Assembly (NCBI RefSeq): GCF_002286975.1
Contig: NZ_NSKB01000001.1
Coordinates: 436,733-500,732, forward strand
DNA: 64,000 nucleotides
Source of the DNA: Halomonas salipaludis
GTDB lineage: Bacteria; Pseudomonadota; Gammaproteobacteria; Pseudomonadales; Halomonadaceae
Direction of reading: 5' to 3'
Position numbers and translations under genes: made by a program. The notes under the pieces are model-generated. The model made no database searches. It worked only from the letters and a program-made list of their open reading frames with translations, and was not told the origin of the DNA. Positions 45,514-54,911 of this stretch are shown here, piece after piece (within the stretch, counting starts at the first letter, position 1; the number at the start of each line of letters is the position of its first letter).

Positions 45514-47019
45514 ATGACCGTGATCCGCCAGGATGACCTGATCCAGAGCGTCGCCGACGCCCTCCAGTACATCTCCTACTATCATCCCAAGGATTTCATC
45601 GACGCCATGCATGAGGCGTATCAGCGGGAGGAGAATCCGGCGGCCAAGGATGCCATCGCCCAGATCCTGATCAACTCGCGGATGTGTGCCCTCGGCCATC
45701 GGCCGATCTGTCAGGACACCGGCATCGTCACGGTATTCCTGCACGTGGGCATGAACGTGCGCTGGGACGCCGAGATGAGCCTCGACGATATGGTCAACGA
45801 GGGCGTACGACGCGCCTACCAGCTACCCGACAACGTACTGCGTGCCTCGGTGCTGGCGGATCCTGACGGCGCCCGCAAGAATACTGGCGACAATACCCCG
45901 GCGATCATCCACCACAAGATCGTGCCCGGCGACACGGTCGAGGTGCATGTAGCGGCCAAGGGCGGCGGCAGCGAAGCCAAGTCCAAGTTCGCCATGCTCA
46001 ATCCTTCCGACAGCGTGGCCGACTGGGTGATGGAACAGCTGCCCAAGATGGGCGCCGGCTGGTGCCCGCCAGGCATGCTCGGCATCGGCATCGGCGGCAC
46101 CGCAGAGAAGGCCATGGAGATCGCCAAGGAGGCGCTACTCGACCCCATCGACATCCAGGCGCTGCAGGCCCGTGGCGCCGAGAATCGCGCTGAGGAGCTG
46201 AGGCTGGAGCTGTTCGATCGCGTCAACAAGAGCGGCATTGGCGCCCAGGGGCTCGGCGGCCTGACCACGGTGCTCGATATCAAGGTCAAGGATTACCCGA
46301 CTCACGCCGCCAACAAGCCGGTGGCGATCATTCCCAACTGCGCGGCTACCCGCCACGCGCACTTCACCCTCGACGGTTCCGGCCCCTCGGCGCTGCCGGC
46401 GCCCAAGCTCGAGGACTGGCCGGAGATCACCCGCGAGGCGGGCGACAACGTCAAGCGCGTCAATCTCGATAGCGTGACCCCGGAAGAGGTCCAGTCCTGG
46501 CAGCCGGGCGACACCCTACTGCTCAACGGCAAGCTGCTCACTGGCCGCGACGCTGCACACAAGCGCATGGTCGAGATGATCGGCAAAGGGGAGCCGCTGC
46601 CGGTGGACATGCGCGGCCGCTTCATCTATTACGTCGGCCCGGTGGATCCGGTACGTGACGAGGTAGTCGGCCCGGCTGGCCCGACTACCGCCACGCGCAT
46701 GGACAAGTTCACGCGCACCATGCTCGAGGAGACCGGCCTGCTGGGCATGGTCGGCAAGGCCGAGCGAGGTCCGACAGCGATCGAAGCGATCCGCGACAAC
46801 AAGGCCTGCTACCTGATGGCGGTGGGGGGCTCCGCCTACCTGGTGGCCCAGGCCATCAAGAAGTCCCGCGTAGTAGGCTTCGAGGACCTGGGCATGGAGG
46901 CGATCTACGAGTTCGAGGTCGAGGACATGCCGGTGACGGTGGCGGTGGACAGCGCCGGCACCTCGGTCCACCAGACCGGCCCCGCCAAGTGGAAAGAGAT
47001 CATCGCCGAGCGCGCCTGA
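45514..47019 (+). CDS. Fumarate hydratase, class I ([4Fe-4S]), 501 aa
   Basis: Interconverts fumarate and malate in the TCA cycle. Class I (FumA/FumB-type) rather than class II: the sequence contains RPICQDTGIVTVFLHVG, AGWCPPGMLGIGIGGT and IIPNCAATRHAHF, whose cysteines would ligate the oxygen-sensitive cluster, and C-terminal GPTTATRMDKFT. Length is close to 505-550 of the family. It stands alone, with its own promoter and a following hairpin. Confidence 0.95.
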   Translation: MTVIRQDDLIQSVADALQYISYYHPKDFIDAMHEAYQREENPAAKDAIAQILINSRMCALGHRPICQDTGIVTVFLHVGMNVRWDAEMSLDDMVNEGVRRAYQLPDNVLRASVLADPDGARKNTGDNTPAIIHHKIVPGDTVEVHVAAKGGGSEAKSKFAMLNPSDSVADWVMEQLPKMGAGWCPPGMLGIGIGGTAEKAMEIAKEALLDPIDIQALQARGAENRAEELRLELFDRVNKSGIGAQGLGGLTTVLDIKVKDYPTHAANKPVAIIPNCAATRHAHFTLDGSGPSALPAPKLEDWPEITREAGDNVKRVNLDSVTPEEVQSWQPGDTLLLNGKLLTGRDAAHKRMVEMIGKGEPLPVDMRGRFIYYVGPVDPVRDEVVGPAGPTTATRMDKFTRTMLEETGLLGMVGKAERGPTAIEAIRDNKACYLMAVGGSAYLVAQAIKKSRVVGFEDLGMEAIYEFEVEDMPVTVAVDSAGTSVHQTGPAKWKEIIAERA

Positions 47020-47036
47020 CACCCACTCATATTGTC

Positions 47037-47061
47037 GCAGCCCCGCCCCTGGCGGGGCTGC
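47037..47061 (+). terminator. Strong GC hairpin after the fumarase gene
   Basis: A perfect 11-bp stem GCAGCCCCGCC/GGCGGGGCTGC with a 3-nt loop, 17 nt after the stop codon. There is no T run, so it may stabilise the mRNA 3' end or terminate weakly. Confidence 0.55.
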
Positions 47062-47110
47062 GCGCGTTACGGGTATGATGGCAACCCGATTCACGGATCA
47101 GGGAGCGTCC

Positions 47111-48529
47111 ATGACATCCTGGCTGATGGGCCTGGCCATCTTCATGGTGCACCTGCTGGGTATTCTCTCGGCGGTGCTGGCACTGATGTCGAGCCGTACC
47201 TCCCAGGGCGCGATCGCCTGGATCATCTCGCTGATCACCTTCCCCTATGCTGCTTTGCCCGCTTACTGGATCTTCGGTCGGCCACGTTTCTATGGCTATG
47301 TTTCGGCCCGCGGCGAGCGCGACACGGTACTGCGACGCGTCCTGGCGCGCTACCGCGAGCAGATAGAGCCCTACTTGGCCGACCCCGTTATCGGTGAGAT
47401 TCGCGCCGTCGAGCAACTGGCGATGATGCCGCTTACCAGTGGCAACCGCGCCGAGCTGCTGATCGACGGTGAAGCCACCTTCGCCAGTTTGTTCGCCGGT
47501 ATCGATGCCGCCGAGGAGTACCTGCTGGTGCAGTTCTTCATCGTCCGCAACGATGCCCTGGGGCTGCAGTTCAAGGACCATCTCGAGCGCGCCGTCGAGC
47601 GCGGCGTCAGGGTCTACTTCCTCTACGATGAGATCGGCAGTCGCAAGCTGGGTGAAGGTTACCTCAATGACCTACATGACGCCGGGGTAGCGGTGAGTGC
47701 CTTCAACTCATCCCGAGGCGTGCGTCATCGCTTCCAGCTCAATTTTCGCAATCACCGCAAGGTACTGGTGGTCGATGGTCGTGAGGGGTGGCTGGGAGGC
47801 TTCAACGTCGGCGTCGAATATCTCGGCCAGCACCGCAAACACGGCCCGTGGCGCGATACCCATCTCAAGTTGGTCGGGCCTAGCGTACTCGGCCTGCAGG
47901 AGGCGTTCTGGGAGGACTGGCACTGGGCCACCGGCGAGGTGCTGAGCCTGACCTGGATGCCGCACAGCACCTGCGATGAGTGCCAGAACGTGGTGATCGT
48001 ACCCTCGGGGCCGGCCGATCGGCAGGAAACCGCCAGCCTGCTGGTGCAGCAGGCGATCCACAGTGCCAAGGAGCGGCTGTGGGTCACCAGCCCCTACTTC
48101 GTGCCCGACCAGGGCGTCCAGGACGCACTGCGCCTGGCGGCGATGCGAGGTGTCGATGTGCGCGTGATGATTCCCGAGCGCCCCGACCACCTGCTGGTAT
48201 TCCTGTCGGCGTTCTCGTTCCTGCCCGATATGCTGCGCGCCGGGGTCAAGGTGTATCGCTATCAGCCGGGTTTCCTGCACCAGAAGGTGATGCTGATCGA
48301 CGATCACAGCGCCACTGTGGGTACCATCAATCTCGACAACCGTTCGTTCCGGCTCAACTTTGAAATCACTGCCTTCGTGCCCGACCGACGCTTCGCGGCC
48401 GAGGTGCGCTTGATGCTGGAAAAGGACTTCGCCGACTGCCGTCGTATCAGCTACGACGAGCTACGCAACCGCGCGCTGTGGCGCAAGCTAGTGTCGCGCG
48501 CGGCCTATCTGCTGTCGCCGATTCAGTAG
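47111..48529 (+). CDS. cls: Cardiolipin synthase, 472 aa
   Basis: Start at ATG 47111 (MTSWLMGLAIF) after GGGAGC; an earlier in-frame ATG lacks the ribosome site. Two N-terminal membrane helices (to ~residue 60) precede two phospholipase-D HKD motifs: NHRKVLVVDGREGWLGG and HQKVMLIDDHSATVGT. It condenses two phosphatidylglycerols to cardiolipin and glycerol at the inner membrane. Length and topology fit the ClsA type. Confidence 0.93.
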   Translation: MTSWLMGLAIFMVHLLGILSAVLALMSSRTSQGAIAWIISLITFPYAALPAYWIFGRPRFYGYVSARGERDTVLRRVLARYREQIEPYLADPVIGEIRAVEQLAMMPLTSGNRAELLIDGEATFASLFAGIDAAEEYLLVQFFIVRNDALGLQFKDHLERAVERGVRVYFLYDEIGSRKLGEGYLNDLHDAGVAVSAFNSSRGVRHRFQLNFRNHRKVLVVDGREGWLGGFNVGVEYLGQHRKHGPWRDTHLKLVGPSVLGLQEAFWEDWHWATGEVLSLTWMPHSTCDECQNVVIVPSGPADRQETASLLVQQAIHSAKERLWVTSPYFVPDQGVQDALRLAAMRGVDVRVMIPERPDHLLVFLSAFSFLPDMLRAGVKVYRYQPGFLHQKVMLIDDHSATVGTINLDNRSFRLNFEITAFVPDRRFAAEVRLMLEKDFADCRRISYDELRNRALWRKLVSRAAYLLSPIQ

Positions 48530-48665
48530 CCGGCTGCGGCATATCGTTACAGCGATTCGACGGCGTGCTTGTCGAACTGCATTCTGCACGCTAACGTGCT
48601 GATTTTCATCCCGGCTCGCCCGTGTGGTGGCCATTCAAGCTTGATCGTCGGACACGGGAGTCGCG

Positions 48666-49583
48666 GTGAACCTCGAAACCAAATGGCTTGAAGACTTCGT
48701 TGCCCTGGCCAATACGCGCAGTTTCTCGGCGTCGGCGCGTCAGCGCCATGTCACTCAGCCGGCGTTCAGCCGCCGCATCCGTTCTCTCGAGCAGGCGGTA
48801 GGGGTGACGCTGGTCGACCGTTCGACCACTCCCGTGGGCTTGACCCCTGAAGGCCAGCTGTTTCTGGTCACCGCGCGCAATCTGGTTGAGCAGCTCAGCG
48901 AATGCCTGGGCCACCTGCGCGGCCTATCGATGGCCAACGAGGCGCTGGACATCGTCGCGGCGCACTCCCTGGCGTTGACCTTCTATCCGCAGTGGATCTC
49001 GCGCTTGCAGCAGGGCACTGGTGAGCTGCCGACGCGTTTGATCGCCATGAACATGGGCGAGGCGATCCATGTGCTGCGCGAAGGCAACTGCGATCTGATG
49101 CTCGGCTACTACGATCCCTATGCCAGCATGCAGCTCGATGCCGAGGTTTTCCCATCGTTCTCGATCGGTCAGGTCAAGATGGTGCCGGTATGCCTGCCGG
49201 ATGACAGTGGGGCGGCACGCTTTCCGCTTGGCGGCAGCGAGTCGGTGCCCTTCCTCGCCTACACCCAGGGCGCTTTTCTGGGACGCAGCGTGCGCATGCT
49301 GCTCAAGAACGACCCGCTGCGCATGCGCCTGCGCACGGTCTACGAGACCGCCATGGCCGAGGGCTTGAAGGGCATGATGCTACAGGGCGCCGGCATGGCC
49401 TGGATCCCCGATTTCTGCATCCGCGACGAACTCAAGTGCGGCAAGTTGGTGAGGGCCGGCGGCGAAGAGTGGGACATTCCGCTGGAGATACGTCTGTATC
49501 GCTGCTCGCTGGTCCACAAACCCGGGGTCGAGAAGCTCTGGCGGCAGATGATGAAGTTGCCGCGTGACTTCCTGCAAGCCTAG
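48666..49583 (+). CDS. LysR-family regulator resembling HypT/YjiE, 305 aa
   Basis: GTG start. Winged helix-turn-helix at ~8-67 (NLETKWLEDFVALANTRSFS ... VTQPAFSRRIRSLEQAVGV), then a LysR effector domain. The N-terminus NLETKWL and the overall pattern resemble HypT, the hypochlorite-responsive regulator of E. coli. Its ligand here is unknown. It has no divergent neighbour and its stop overlaps that of the convergent nadM-like gene by 4 nt, so its targets are probably elsewhere. Confidence 0.82.
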   Translation: MNLETKWLEDFVALANTRSFSASARQRHVTQPAFSRRIRSLEQAVGVTLVDRSTTPVGLTPEGQLFLVTARNLVEQLSECLGHLRGLSMANEALDIVAAHSLALTFYPQWISRLQQGTGELPTRLIAMNMGEAIHVLREGNCDLMLGYYDPYASMQLDAEVFPSFSIGQVKMVPVCLPDDSGAARFPLGGSESVPFLAYTQGAFLGRSVRMLLKNDPLRMRLRTVYETAMAEGLKGMMLQGAGMAWIPDFCIRDELKCGKLVRAGGEEWDIPLEIRLYRCSLVHKPGVEKLWRQMMKLPRDFLQA

Positions 49584-50680
49584 CTGCCGCCGAAGTCGGC
49601 GGGCAGTCCCAGGAAGTTCTGGATGATGAAGAAGTGGTCCTCGAACAGGCTCTCGGGCTCGAGGTCGGCCAGCGCTACCCAGCGCGCGTGGTCGCCGCCC
49701 TTGGCCGGCTTGAGCTGGGGCAGCTGCTGCTCCGGGCGCAGTGCGAAGTAGAAGGCTTCCGCCAGGGTCCGGCCGCGCCAGCTGCGGTGGGGTTCGTCGA
49801 ATAGCCGCTGGCCGCGCAGCGAGCCCTTGAGCACCGGCTCAGGCACCTTGAGGCGCAGCCGCTCGCGCAGCTCGCGCAAGCAGGCGTCCAGCAGGCGCTC
49901 ATGGGGATTGATGAAGCCGCCGGGGAGGGCCAGCAGTCCCTTGCCCGGCGCCGCGGTACGCTTGACCAGCAGGACGTGGCCGGATTGCACCACCACCGCA
50001 TTGACGGTGACGAAGATCGGCGGATAGGGGGCTTCGGCCCAGGCACTGCGATACTGTTCGAGAAGTTGCTGCTCCTCGATGAGGCGCTGAAAGGGTTCTT
50101 CGTCGGCGAAGGTGCCGAGGGCGGCATGCACGCTGGGCGGCAGGTCATGGGCCGCACCGGTGGAAAGGTAGTCGCCCGCCGAGGAGTGCGAACGGAACAG
50201 CCGCTCACGGATCTGGCTGGCCGAAATCCCCTCGACCAGCGGCACGCTGACCGACTCCCATTGCGGGAACAGCGACAGGTAGTAGCTGGATTGTCCGCGA
50301 CTTGCGCCGATCAACCCGGTGCGCGGCAGGCGGCCGTGCTGGGGGCTGGCGACGTCGCGCACCTTGCGCTGTACGTCGCGTACCCAGACGTCGTCGTTAT
50401 ATAGCGCATCGAGCAGCGGTTCGATGTCGAGGCGCTGGTTATCCTCCTCGTCGAAGCAGCCGCGCAGCATCGCCTGGCGCTCATCGAAGCGCCATGGGTT
50501 GCGCAGCGAGCGCGCCTGCCATGCGGAGCCGACCAGCACGATCACCTGGCGGGCGCGCTTGAGCGCCTGGTGAATCACCGCCAGGTGCCCCAGGTGGGGG
50601 GGCTGGAAGCGACCGATGAAGACCAGGCAGTCGAAGTCGTAATCGTGCTGCGCGGATCGTGCTTGCTGGGGCGACGCCAT
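49580..50680 (-). CDS. Bifunctional NMN adenylyltransferase/Nudix hydrolase, 366 aa
   Basis: GGAG precedes the ATG. The N-terminal domain (~15-185) is a nucleotidyltransferase: FIGRFQPPHLGH holds the HxGH motif, and EGISASQIRERL is the ISxSxxR-type phosphate-binding segment. This makes NAD from NMN and ATP. The C-terminal Nudix domain (~220-360) has GGFINPHERLLDACLREL, but the usual REL-x-EE-x-GU end is altered to RELRERLRL, so hydrolase activity may be reduced. The fusion is known in several proteobacteria. Confidence 0.9.
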   Translation of the reverse strand: MASPQQARSAQHDYDFDCLVFIGRFQPPHLGHLAVIHQALKRARQVIVLVGSAWQARSLRNPWRFDERQAMLRGCFDEEDNQRLDIEPLLDALYNDDVWVRDVQRKVRDVASPQHGRLPRTGLIGASRGQSSYYLSLFPQWESVSVPLVEGISASQIRERLFRSHSSAGDYLSTGAAHDLPPSVHAALGTFADEEPFQRLIEEQQLLEQYRSAWAEAPYPPIFVTVNAVVVQSGHVLLVKRTAAPGKGLLALPGGFINPHERLLDACLRELRERLRLKVPEPVLKGSLRGQRLFDEPHRSWRGRTLAEAFYFALRPEQQLPQLKPAKGGDHARWVALADLEPESLFEDHFFIIQNFLGLPADFGGS

Positions 50681-50818
50681 GCGGGCTCCGTGGGCTGGTG
50701 AGTGGGGGCATTATCCGAGCTCGCTGGGCTGGCTGCAATGTGGCGTTGACCGTGCGTCTGCAGCGAGAGCCTCTCTGTCGTATGCTTTAGAGAACCCTAA
50801 TCACGCCTGGGAGCCTGC

Positions 50819-51721
50819 ATGATCAAGCAACACACCCTCTACTGGTGGCATATCGTTCACAGCGCCATTCAGCTGTGGCTGAAGCGCAATGCCTTCAGCT
50901 ACGCTGGCTCGCTGGCGTTCTACACGCTGTTCTCGCTGGCACCTACGGTGATCATCGCGGTCACCGTGATCGGTGTGGTGCTGGGTGAAGATGCCGCCCA
51001 GGGCCAGATCGTTGCTCAACTGCAGGATACCATGGGACATGACGCCGCCACGCTGGTCGAGCAGGCAGTGGCCCAGTCGCGCATCGAGGAGTCAGGGCTC
51101 TTGCCCACTCTGCTGGGGGTTGGTGCGCTGCTGGTCGGGGCGACCACGGTATTCGCACAGATGCAGTTCTCGCTCAATACCATCTGGGACGTGATCGCCA
51201 AGCCGAGCGGCAACAGCCTGCTGATCTTCCTCAAGAACCGCGTGCTGTCGTTGACCGTGGTGCTGTCGATCGGCTTTATCCTGCTGGTATCGCTGGTGTT
51301 CGGGGTAGCCCTGCGTGCGGCTCTCAATCACGCCGAGAACCTGCTGCCGGTGTTGGGTGTGCTGGCGGGTAGCGCCGAATTCCTGATCTCGCTGTTGATG
51401 ATCGCCGCGCTGTTCGCCACCATCTTCAAGGTACTGCCGGACGTGGTGCTGCGCTGGAAGGATGTCGCCGTGGGAGCCGCAGTGACTGCGGTACTGTTTG
51501 CCCTCGGCCGCTACGGTATCGCCGCCTACCTGGCCTATACCGCCACCGCCTCGACCTATGGGGCGGCCGGTTCGGTGGTGGTGATCCTGCTGTGGGTCTA
51601 TTACAGCTCGCTGATCCTGCTGTTCGGCGCCGCCTTCACCAAGTGCCACCTGGTGGCCCGGGGCAGGCCTATCGTGCCGCGCAACTCGGCGGTGGTGGTC
51701 CGCCATGAAGTCGATGAGTGA
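50819..51721 (+). CDS. YihY/virulence factor BrkB family membrane protein, 300 aa
   Basis: GGGAG lies 5 nt before the ATG. Six hydrophobic membrane segments, starting with YAGSLAFYTLFSLAPTVIIAV and including ILLVSLVFGVALRAAL and GSVVVILLWVYYSSLILLFGAA. The family signature AFYTLFSLAP and the WVYYSSLILLFGAAF end are typical. It was once called RNase BN, but that is a misassignment. Function in the inner membrane is unknown. It is followed 10 nt later by an acylphosphatase gene, a probable operon. Confidence 0.9.
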   Translation: MIKQHTLYWWHIVHSAIQLWLKRNAFSYAGSLAFYTLFSLAPTVIIAVTVIGVVLGEDAAQGQIVAQLQDTMGHDAATLVEQAVAQSRIEESGLLPTLLGVGALLVGATTVFAQMQFSLNTIWDVIAKPSGNSLLIFLKNRVLSLTVVLSIGFILLVSLVFGVALRAALNHAENLLPVLGVLAGSAEFLISLLMIAALFATIFKVLPDVVLRWKDVAVGAAVTAVLFALGRYGIAAYLAYTATASTYGAAGSVVVILLWVYYSSLILLFGAAFTKCHLVARGRPIVPRNSAVVVRHEVDE

Positions 51722-51731
51722 GGAGAGCACC

Positions 51732-52004
51732 ATGAGCAGATGCTGCGTCAAGGCCATGGTCGCCGGTAAGGTGCAGGGCGTCTGGTATCGCCGTTCGACC
51801 CAGGAGCAGGCGCTCCAGCACGGCGTCACCGGCCATGCCAGGAACCTGCCGGACGGCCGTGTCGAGGTGCTGCTGTGCGGCGAGAGCAGCGCCGTCAATG
51901 CGGTCATCGAGTGGCTGTGGAAGGGGCCGCCCGGCGCGCGGGTGACCCACGTCGAGCTGGAAGGCGTCGAATACCGTGATCGCGATACCTTCCAGACGCT
52001 GTGA
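51732..52004 (+). CDS. acyP: Acylphosphatase, 90 aa
   Basis: Start at ATG 51732 with GAGGAGAG upstream. The acylphosphatase signatures are present: KVQGVWYRRSTQEQA with the phosphate-binding loop and catalytic Arg, and GHARNLPDGRVEVLLCG with the catalytic Asn. It hydrolyses acyl phosphates such as carbamoyl phosphate. Full length for the family. Converges with the nucleoside hydrolase gene with only 3 nt between stops. Confidence 0.94.
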   Translation: MSRCCVKAMVAGKVQGVWYRRSTQEQALQHGVTGHARNLPDGRVEVLLCGESSAVNAVIEWLWKGPPGARVTHVELEGVEYRDRDTFQTL

Positions 52005-52007
52005 CGA

Positions 52008-52949
52008 CTACTTGAGCGTGTCGACGATCCAGCTCACTACCGCCGGGCCGTCGGCGTTCAGGCACACCTCGACCGGCGGGGTGCGCGCCCAACGCGCGTC
52101 GATGAAGTCACGCCCCTCGGGGGCGAAGATCGTCTGCCCCTCGGCATCGCCATCGGTCACCACCGTCAGGTAGCCGCGGGCGCTGGTGAACAGCTGCGGC
52201 GCCATCAGCCAGGCCAGCGCACAACTATCGTGGGGGCAGCAGCCGTCGATGCCCAGCGCCTGCTGGTAGAAGTCGCGATAGAAGCCATAGCTGCCCTTGA
52301 GCACCTCGCCGAGACGCCCCTGGCCCGCGGCGATAGTGTCCATGTCGGCAGGGGAGAGCACGCAGCGGTGCGTGGCATCGAGCCCCACCATCACCAGCGG
52401 CCAGCCGGCCGTCAGGGCACGCGACGCGGCATGGGGGTCGTTGAACATATTGGCCTCGGCCACCGGCGTGACGTTGCCGCCTTCGCGAATCGACCCGCCC
52501 ATGATCACCACCTGCTTGACCCGCTCGACGATGCCCGGGTCGAGCTGCAGGGCCGCTGCCAGGTTGCCCAGCGGACCCACCGCCACCAGTGTCACCTCAC
52601 CGGGGCGGGCATTGATGGTGTCGACGATGAACTGCGCCGCACTGCGCGGATCGGGCTGACCGCTCACCGCCGGCAGCTCGATGTTACCCAGGCCGTTGGC
52701 GCCATGGATATGGGCCGGTGCCGGGTGTTTGGGCTTGACCAGCGGCGCTGCGGCACCCTGGGCCACGGGGATCGACTGGCCGGCCAGCTCACTGAGCAGT
52801 AGCGCATTGTGGGTGGCGGTGGCGATGTCGACATTGCCGTAGGTGGTGGTTAGCCCCAGCAGCTCGATGTCGGGATGGGCGAGGGCAATGGCGATCGCCT
52901 GAGCGTCGTCGACGCCCGGGTCGGTATCGAAGATGATCGGAGTCGTCAT
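52008..52949 (-). CDS. Inosine/uridine-preferring nucleoside hydrolase, 313 aa
   Basis: Start at the ATG giving MTTPIIFDTDPGVDDAQAI after AAGGAC. The N-terminal DTDPGVDDA motif binds the calcium ion of the active site. Further signature parts are VAVGPLGNLA and AEANMFNDPHAA. It cleaves ribonucleosides to base and ribose. The ribokinase gene lies just upstream in the same direction, so ribose released here can be phosphorylated. Substrate preference cannot be read with confidence. Confidence 0.94.
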   Translation of the reverse strand: MTTPIIFDTDPGVDDAQAIAIALAHPDIELLGLTTTYGNVDIATATHNALLLSELAGQSIPVAQGAAAPLVKPKHPAPAHIHGANGLGNIELPAVSGQPDPRSAAQFIVDTINARPGEVTLVAVGPLGNLAAALQLDPGIVERVKQVVIMGGSIREGGNVTPVAEANMFNDPHAASRALTAGWPLVMVGLDATHRCVLSPADMDTIAAGQGRLGEVLKGSYGFYRDFYQQALGIDGCCPHDSCALAWLMAPQLFTSARGYLTVVTDGDAEGQTIFAPEGRDFIDARWARTPPVEVCLNADGPAVVSWIVDTLK

Positions 52950-52987
52950 GCTGGGTCCTTGTGATGGAAAACGGTGAGTGTAGTGGC

Positions 52988-53917
52988 TTAGTATGCCGCG
53001 CCCATAAGCGCCGGCCAGTCGCGGAGGGCCGCCTCGACCTCGGCGGCCAGCGGTATGCTGGGCGCCGCTCCCTCGCGCTGGACGCACAGCGCCGAGGCCG
53101 TACTGGCGCGCCGCAGGCAGGCCTCGACGTCTTCGCCGGCCTGGCGGGCGGCCATGAAGTAGCCGATGAAGGTATCGCCGGCGGCGGTGGTGTCGATGGG
53201 CTCGACGCGATGTGCCGGCAGTTTCAACTGCTGGCGTTGGCTGTGGTAGCTGACCCCGTCGCCACCTAGAGTCAACACCAGCTCGGTGGTTGGCAGCCGC
53301 TTCGCCAGGGCCTCGAGCAGCCGCTGTGGCGAGCTCGACTCGGGCAGCTCGGCGAGTGCCGCGGCTTCGCCGCGATTGACGAACAGCAACTGGCAGGCGC
53401 TCAGCGGCAGGGCCGCGGCGGCCTCGTTCATCGGCGCGGGGTTGAAGGCGATCTCGAGTTGCGCCCGCTGGGCGCTGCGCAGCAGATGCCCGAGGCCATT
53501 GCACTCGTTCTGTAGCAGTAGGCCGTCACCGGGCCGGGTCTGGGCCAGCAGGGCATCGATTGCCGCTTCGCTGAAGCCGTGATTGGCGCCGGGGTGAAGG
53601 ATGATGGCGTTCTCGCCCTGGTCATCGACCTGAATCAGCGCGTGACCGCTAGGCTCGTCGTGCAGCCCGGTGCCGTCGAGACCGACCCCGGCCTGGGAAA
53701 GGATCTGCAGGGCCCAGGCATCGGCCCGGCCCAGCCGCCCCCAGTGCTCGATCCGACCGCCGGCGCGTGCCATGGCCAGCGACTGGTTGGCGCCCTTGCC
53801 GCCCAGCACCTGCTGGAAGCTGCGGCTGGCCAGGGTCTCCCCGGGGCGCACCAGATGCGGCACGCGGTAGACGTGGTCGATGTTGATCGAACCGAAGTTG
53901 TGAACAGGGCGCGGCAT
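52988..53917 (-). CDS. rbsK: Ribokinase, PfkB family, 309 aa
   Basis: AAGGAGC precedes the ATG. PfkB signatures: VLGGKGANQSLAMARAGG (signature 1) and DTTAAGDTFIGYF (signature 2, with the catalytic Asp in AAGD). The N-terminus NFGSINIDHVYRV matches ribokinases. It makes ribose 5-phosphate from ribose and ATP. With the downstream nucleoside hydrolase it forms a short nucleoside salvage operon. Confidence 0.9.
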   Translation of the reverse strand: MPRPVHNFGSINIDHVYRVPHLVRPGETLASRSFQQVLGGKGANQSLAMARAGGRIEHWGRLGRADAWALQILSQAGVGLDGTGLHDEPSGHALIQVDDQGENAIILHPGANHGFSEAAIDALLAQTRPGDGLLLQNECNGLGHLLRSAQRAQLEIAFNPAPMNEAAAALPLSACQLLFVNRGEAAALAELPESSSPQRLLEALAKRLPTTELVLTLGGDGVSYHSQRQQLKLPAHRVEPIDTTAAGDTFIGYFMAARQAGEDVEACLRRASTASALCVQREGAAPSIPLAAEVEAALRDWPALMGAAY

Positions 53918-53966
53918 GCGGGCTCCTTGTGTATGTGATCAGGCGCGAAAGGCTAGCAAACGCCGC

Positions 53967-54911
53967 TCAGGCTGTCCTGCCGGCGCGCCAGGCGCGCAAG
54001 TTGTCGACCGTGAGCTTGACCACGTTGGCCCGCGACTCGGGGCTGATCCAGGCGTTGTGCGGGGTGACGATCAGGTTGAGCGGCTCGCGGCTGGCGTCGA
54101 TCAGCGGGTGGCCGTCGCGGGGCGGTTCCACCGGCAGCGAGTCGACGCCGAGACCGCCGAGGGTGCCGGCGCGCAGGGCAGCGAGGGCCGCGGCCTCGTC
54201 GACGATGCCACCGCGGGCACAGTTGATCAGCAGGGCGTCGTCGCGCATGCGGGCCAGCATCTCGGCATCGACCAGCCCGCGGGTGGCGTCGGTCAGCGGG
54301 CAGTGCAGGCTGACGATATCCGCCGTCGGCGCCAGTTCGGCCAGCCCGGGGCGGCTATCCTGCGCCTCGTTGCCGGGGCGCGCGGCGAAGGCCACCTGCA
54401 TGCCGAAGGCCTCGGCGAGCTGGGCGACCCGCGAGCCGAGCTCACCCTGGCCGACGATCACCAGCCGCTTGTCGGACAGCTGCAGGGTACGATGGCCCAG
54501 CAGGCAGAAGAACGCACTCTCGCCCCAGCGCCCGGCGGCCACATCCTGTTGGTAGAGTGGTAGCCGATTGGCCAGGGCCAGCATTAGCATCAGGGTGTGC
54601 TGGGCGACGCTGGCGGTGCCGTAGGCGGTGACATTGCGCACCTCGATGCCGTGACGCTCGGCAGCGGCCATATCGATGTTATTGGTGCCGGTGGCGAGCA
54701 CGCAGATCAGCTCGAGGGCCGGCAGCTGGTCGAGCAGCTCGGCATCCAGCACTACCTTGTTGACGATGGCGATGCGTGCACCGGCCAGGCGTTCGAGGCG
54801 CTGCGCGGGGTCGGTAATGGCGTGCACCTCGAGACTGTCGACCTGCTCACGCAGCGGTGCCAGGTCGACATCCTCGCCCAGGGTAGCAGCATCCAGGATC
54901 ACGGCTTTCAT
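53967..54911 (-). CDS. D-2-hydroxyacid dehydrogenase (NAD(P)-dependent), 314 aa
   Basis: GAGGAA lies 6 nt before the ATG. Rossmann motif VGQGELGSRVAQLAE, catalytic Arg in LINCARGGIVDE, Glu in SLPVEPP and His in TPHNAWIS. It belongs to the glycerate/hydroxypyruvate/phosphoglycerate dehydrogenase superfamily, and GTNNIDMAAAERHGIEVRN resembles glycerate dehydrogenase (HprA). Substrate unproven. It lies 49 nt upstream of rbsK on the same strand, so it may be in the same transcript. Confidence 0.88.
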   Translation of the reverse strand: MKAVILDAATLGEDVDLAPLREQVDSLEVHAITDPAQRLERLAGARIAIVNKVVLDAELLDQLPALELICVLATGTNNIDMAAAERHGIEVRNVTAYGTASVAQHTLMLMLALANRLPLYQQDVAAGRWGESAFFCLLGHRTLQLSDKRLVIVGQGELGSRVAQLAEAFGMQVAFAARPGNEAQDSRPGLAELAPTADIVSLHCPLTDATRGLVDAEMLARMRDDALLINCARGGIVDEAAALAALRAGTLGGLGVDSLPVEPPRDGHPLIDASREPLNLIVTPHNAWISPESRANVVKLTVDNLRAWRAGRTA

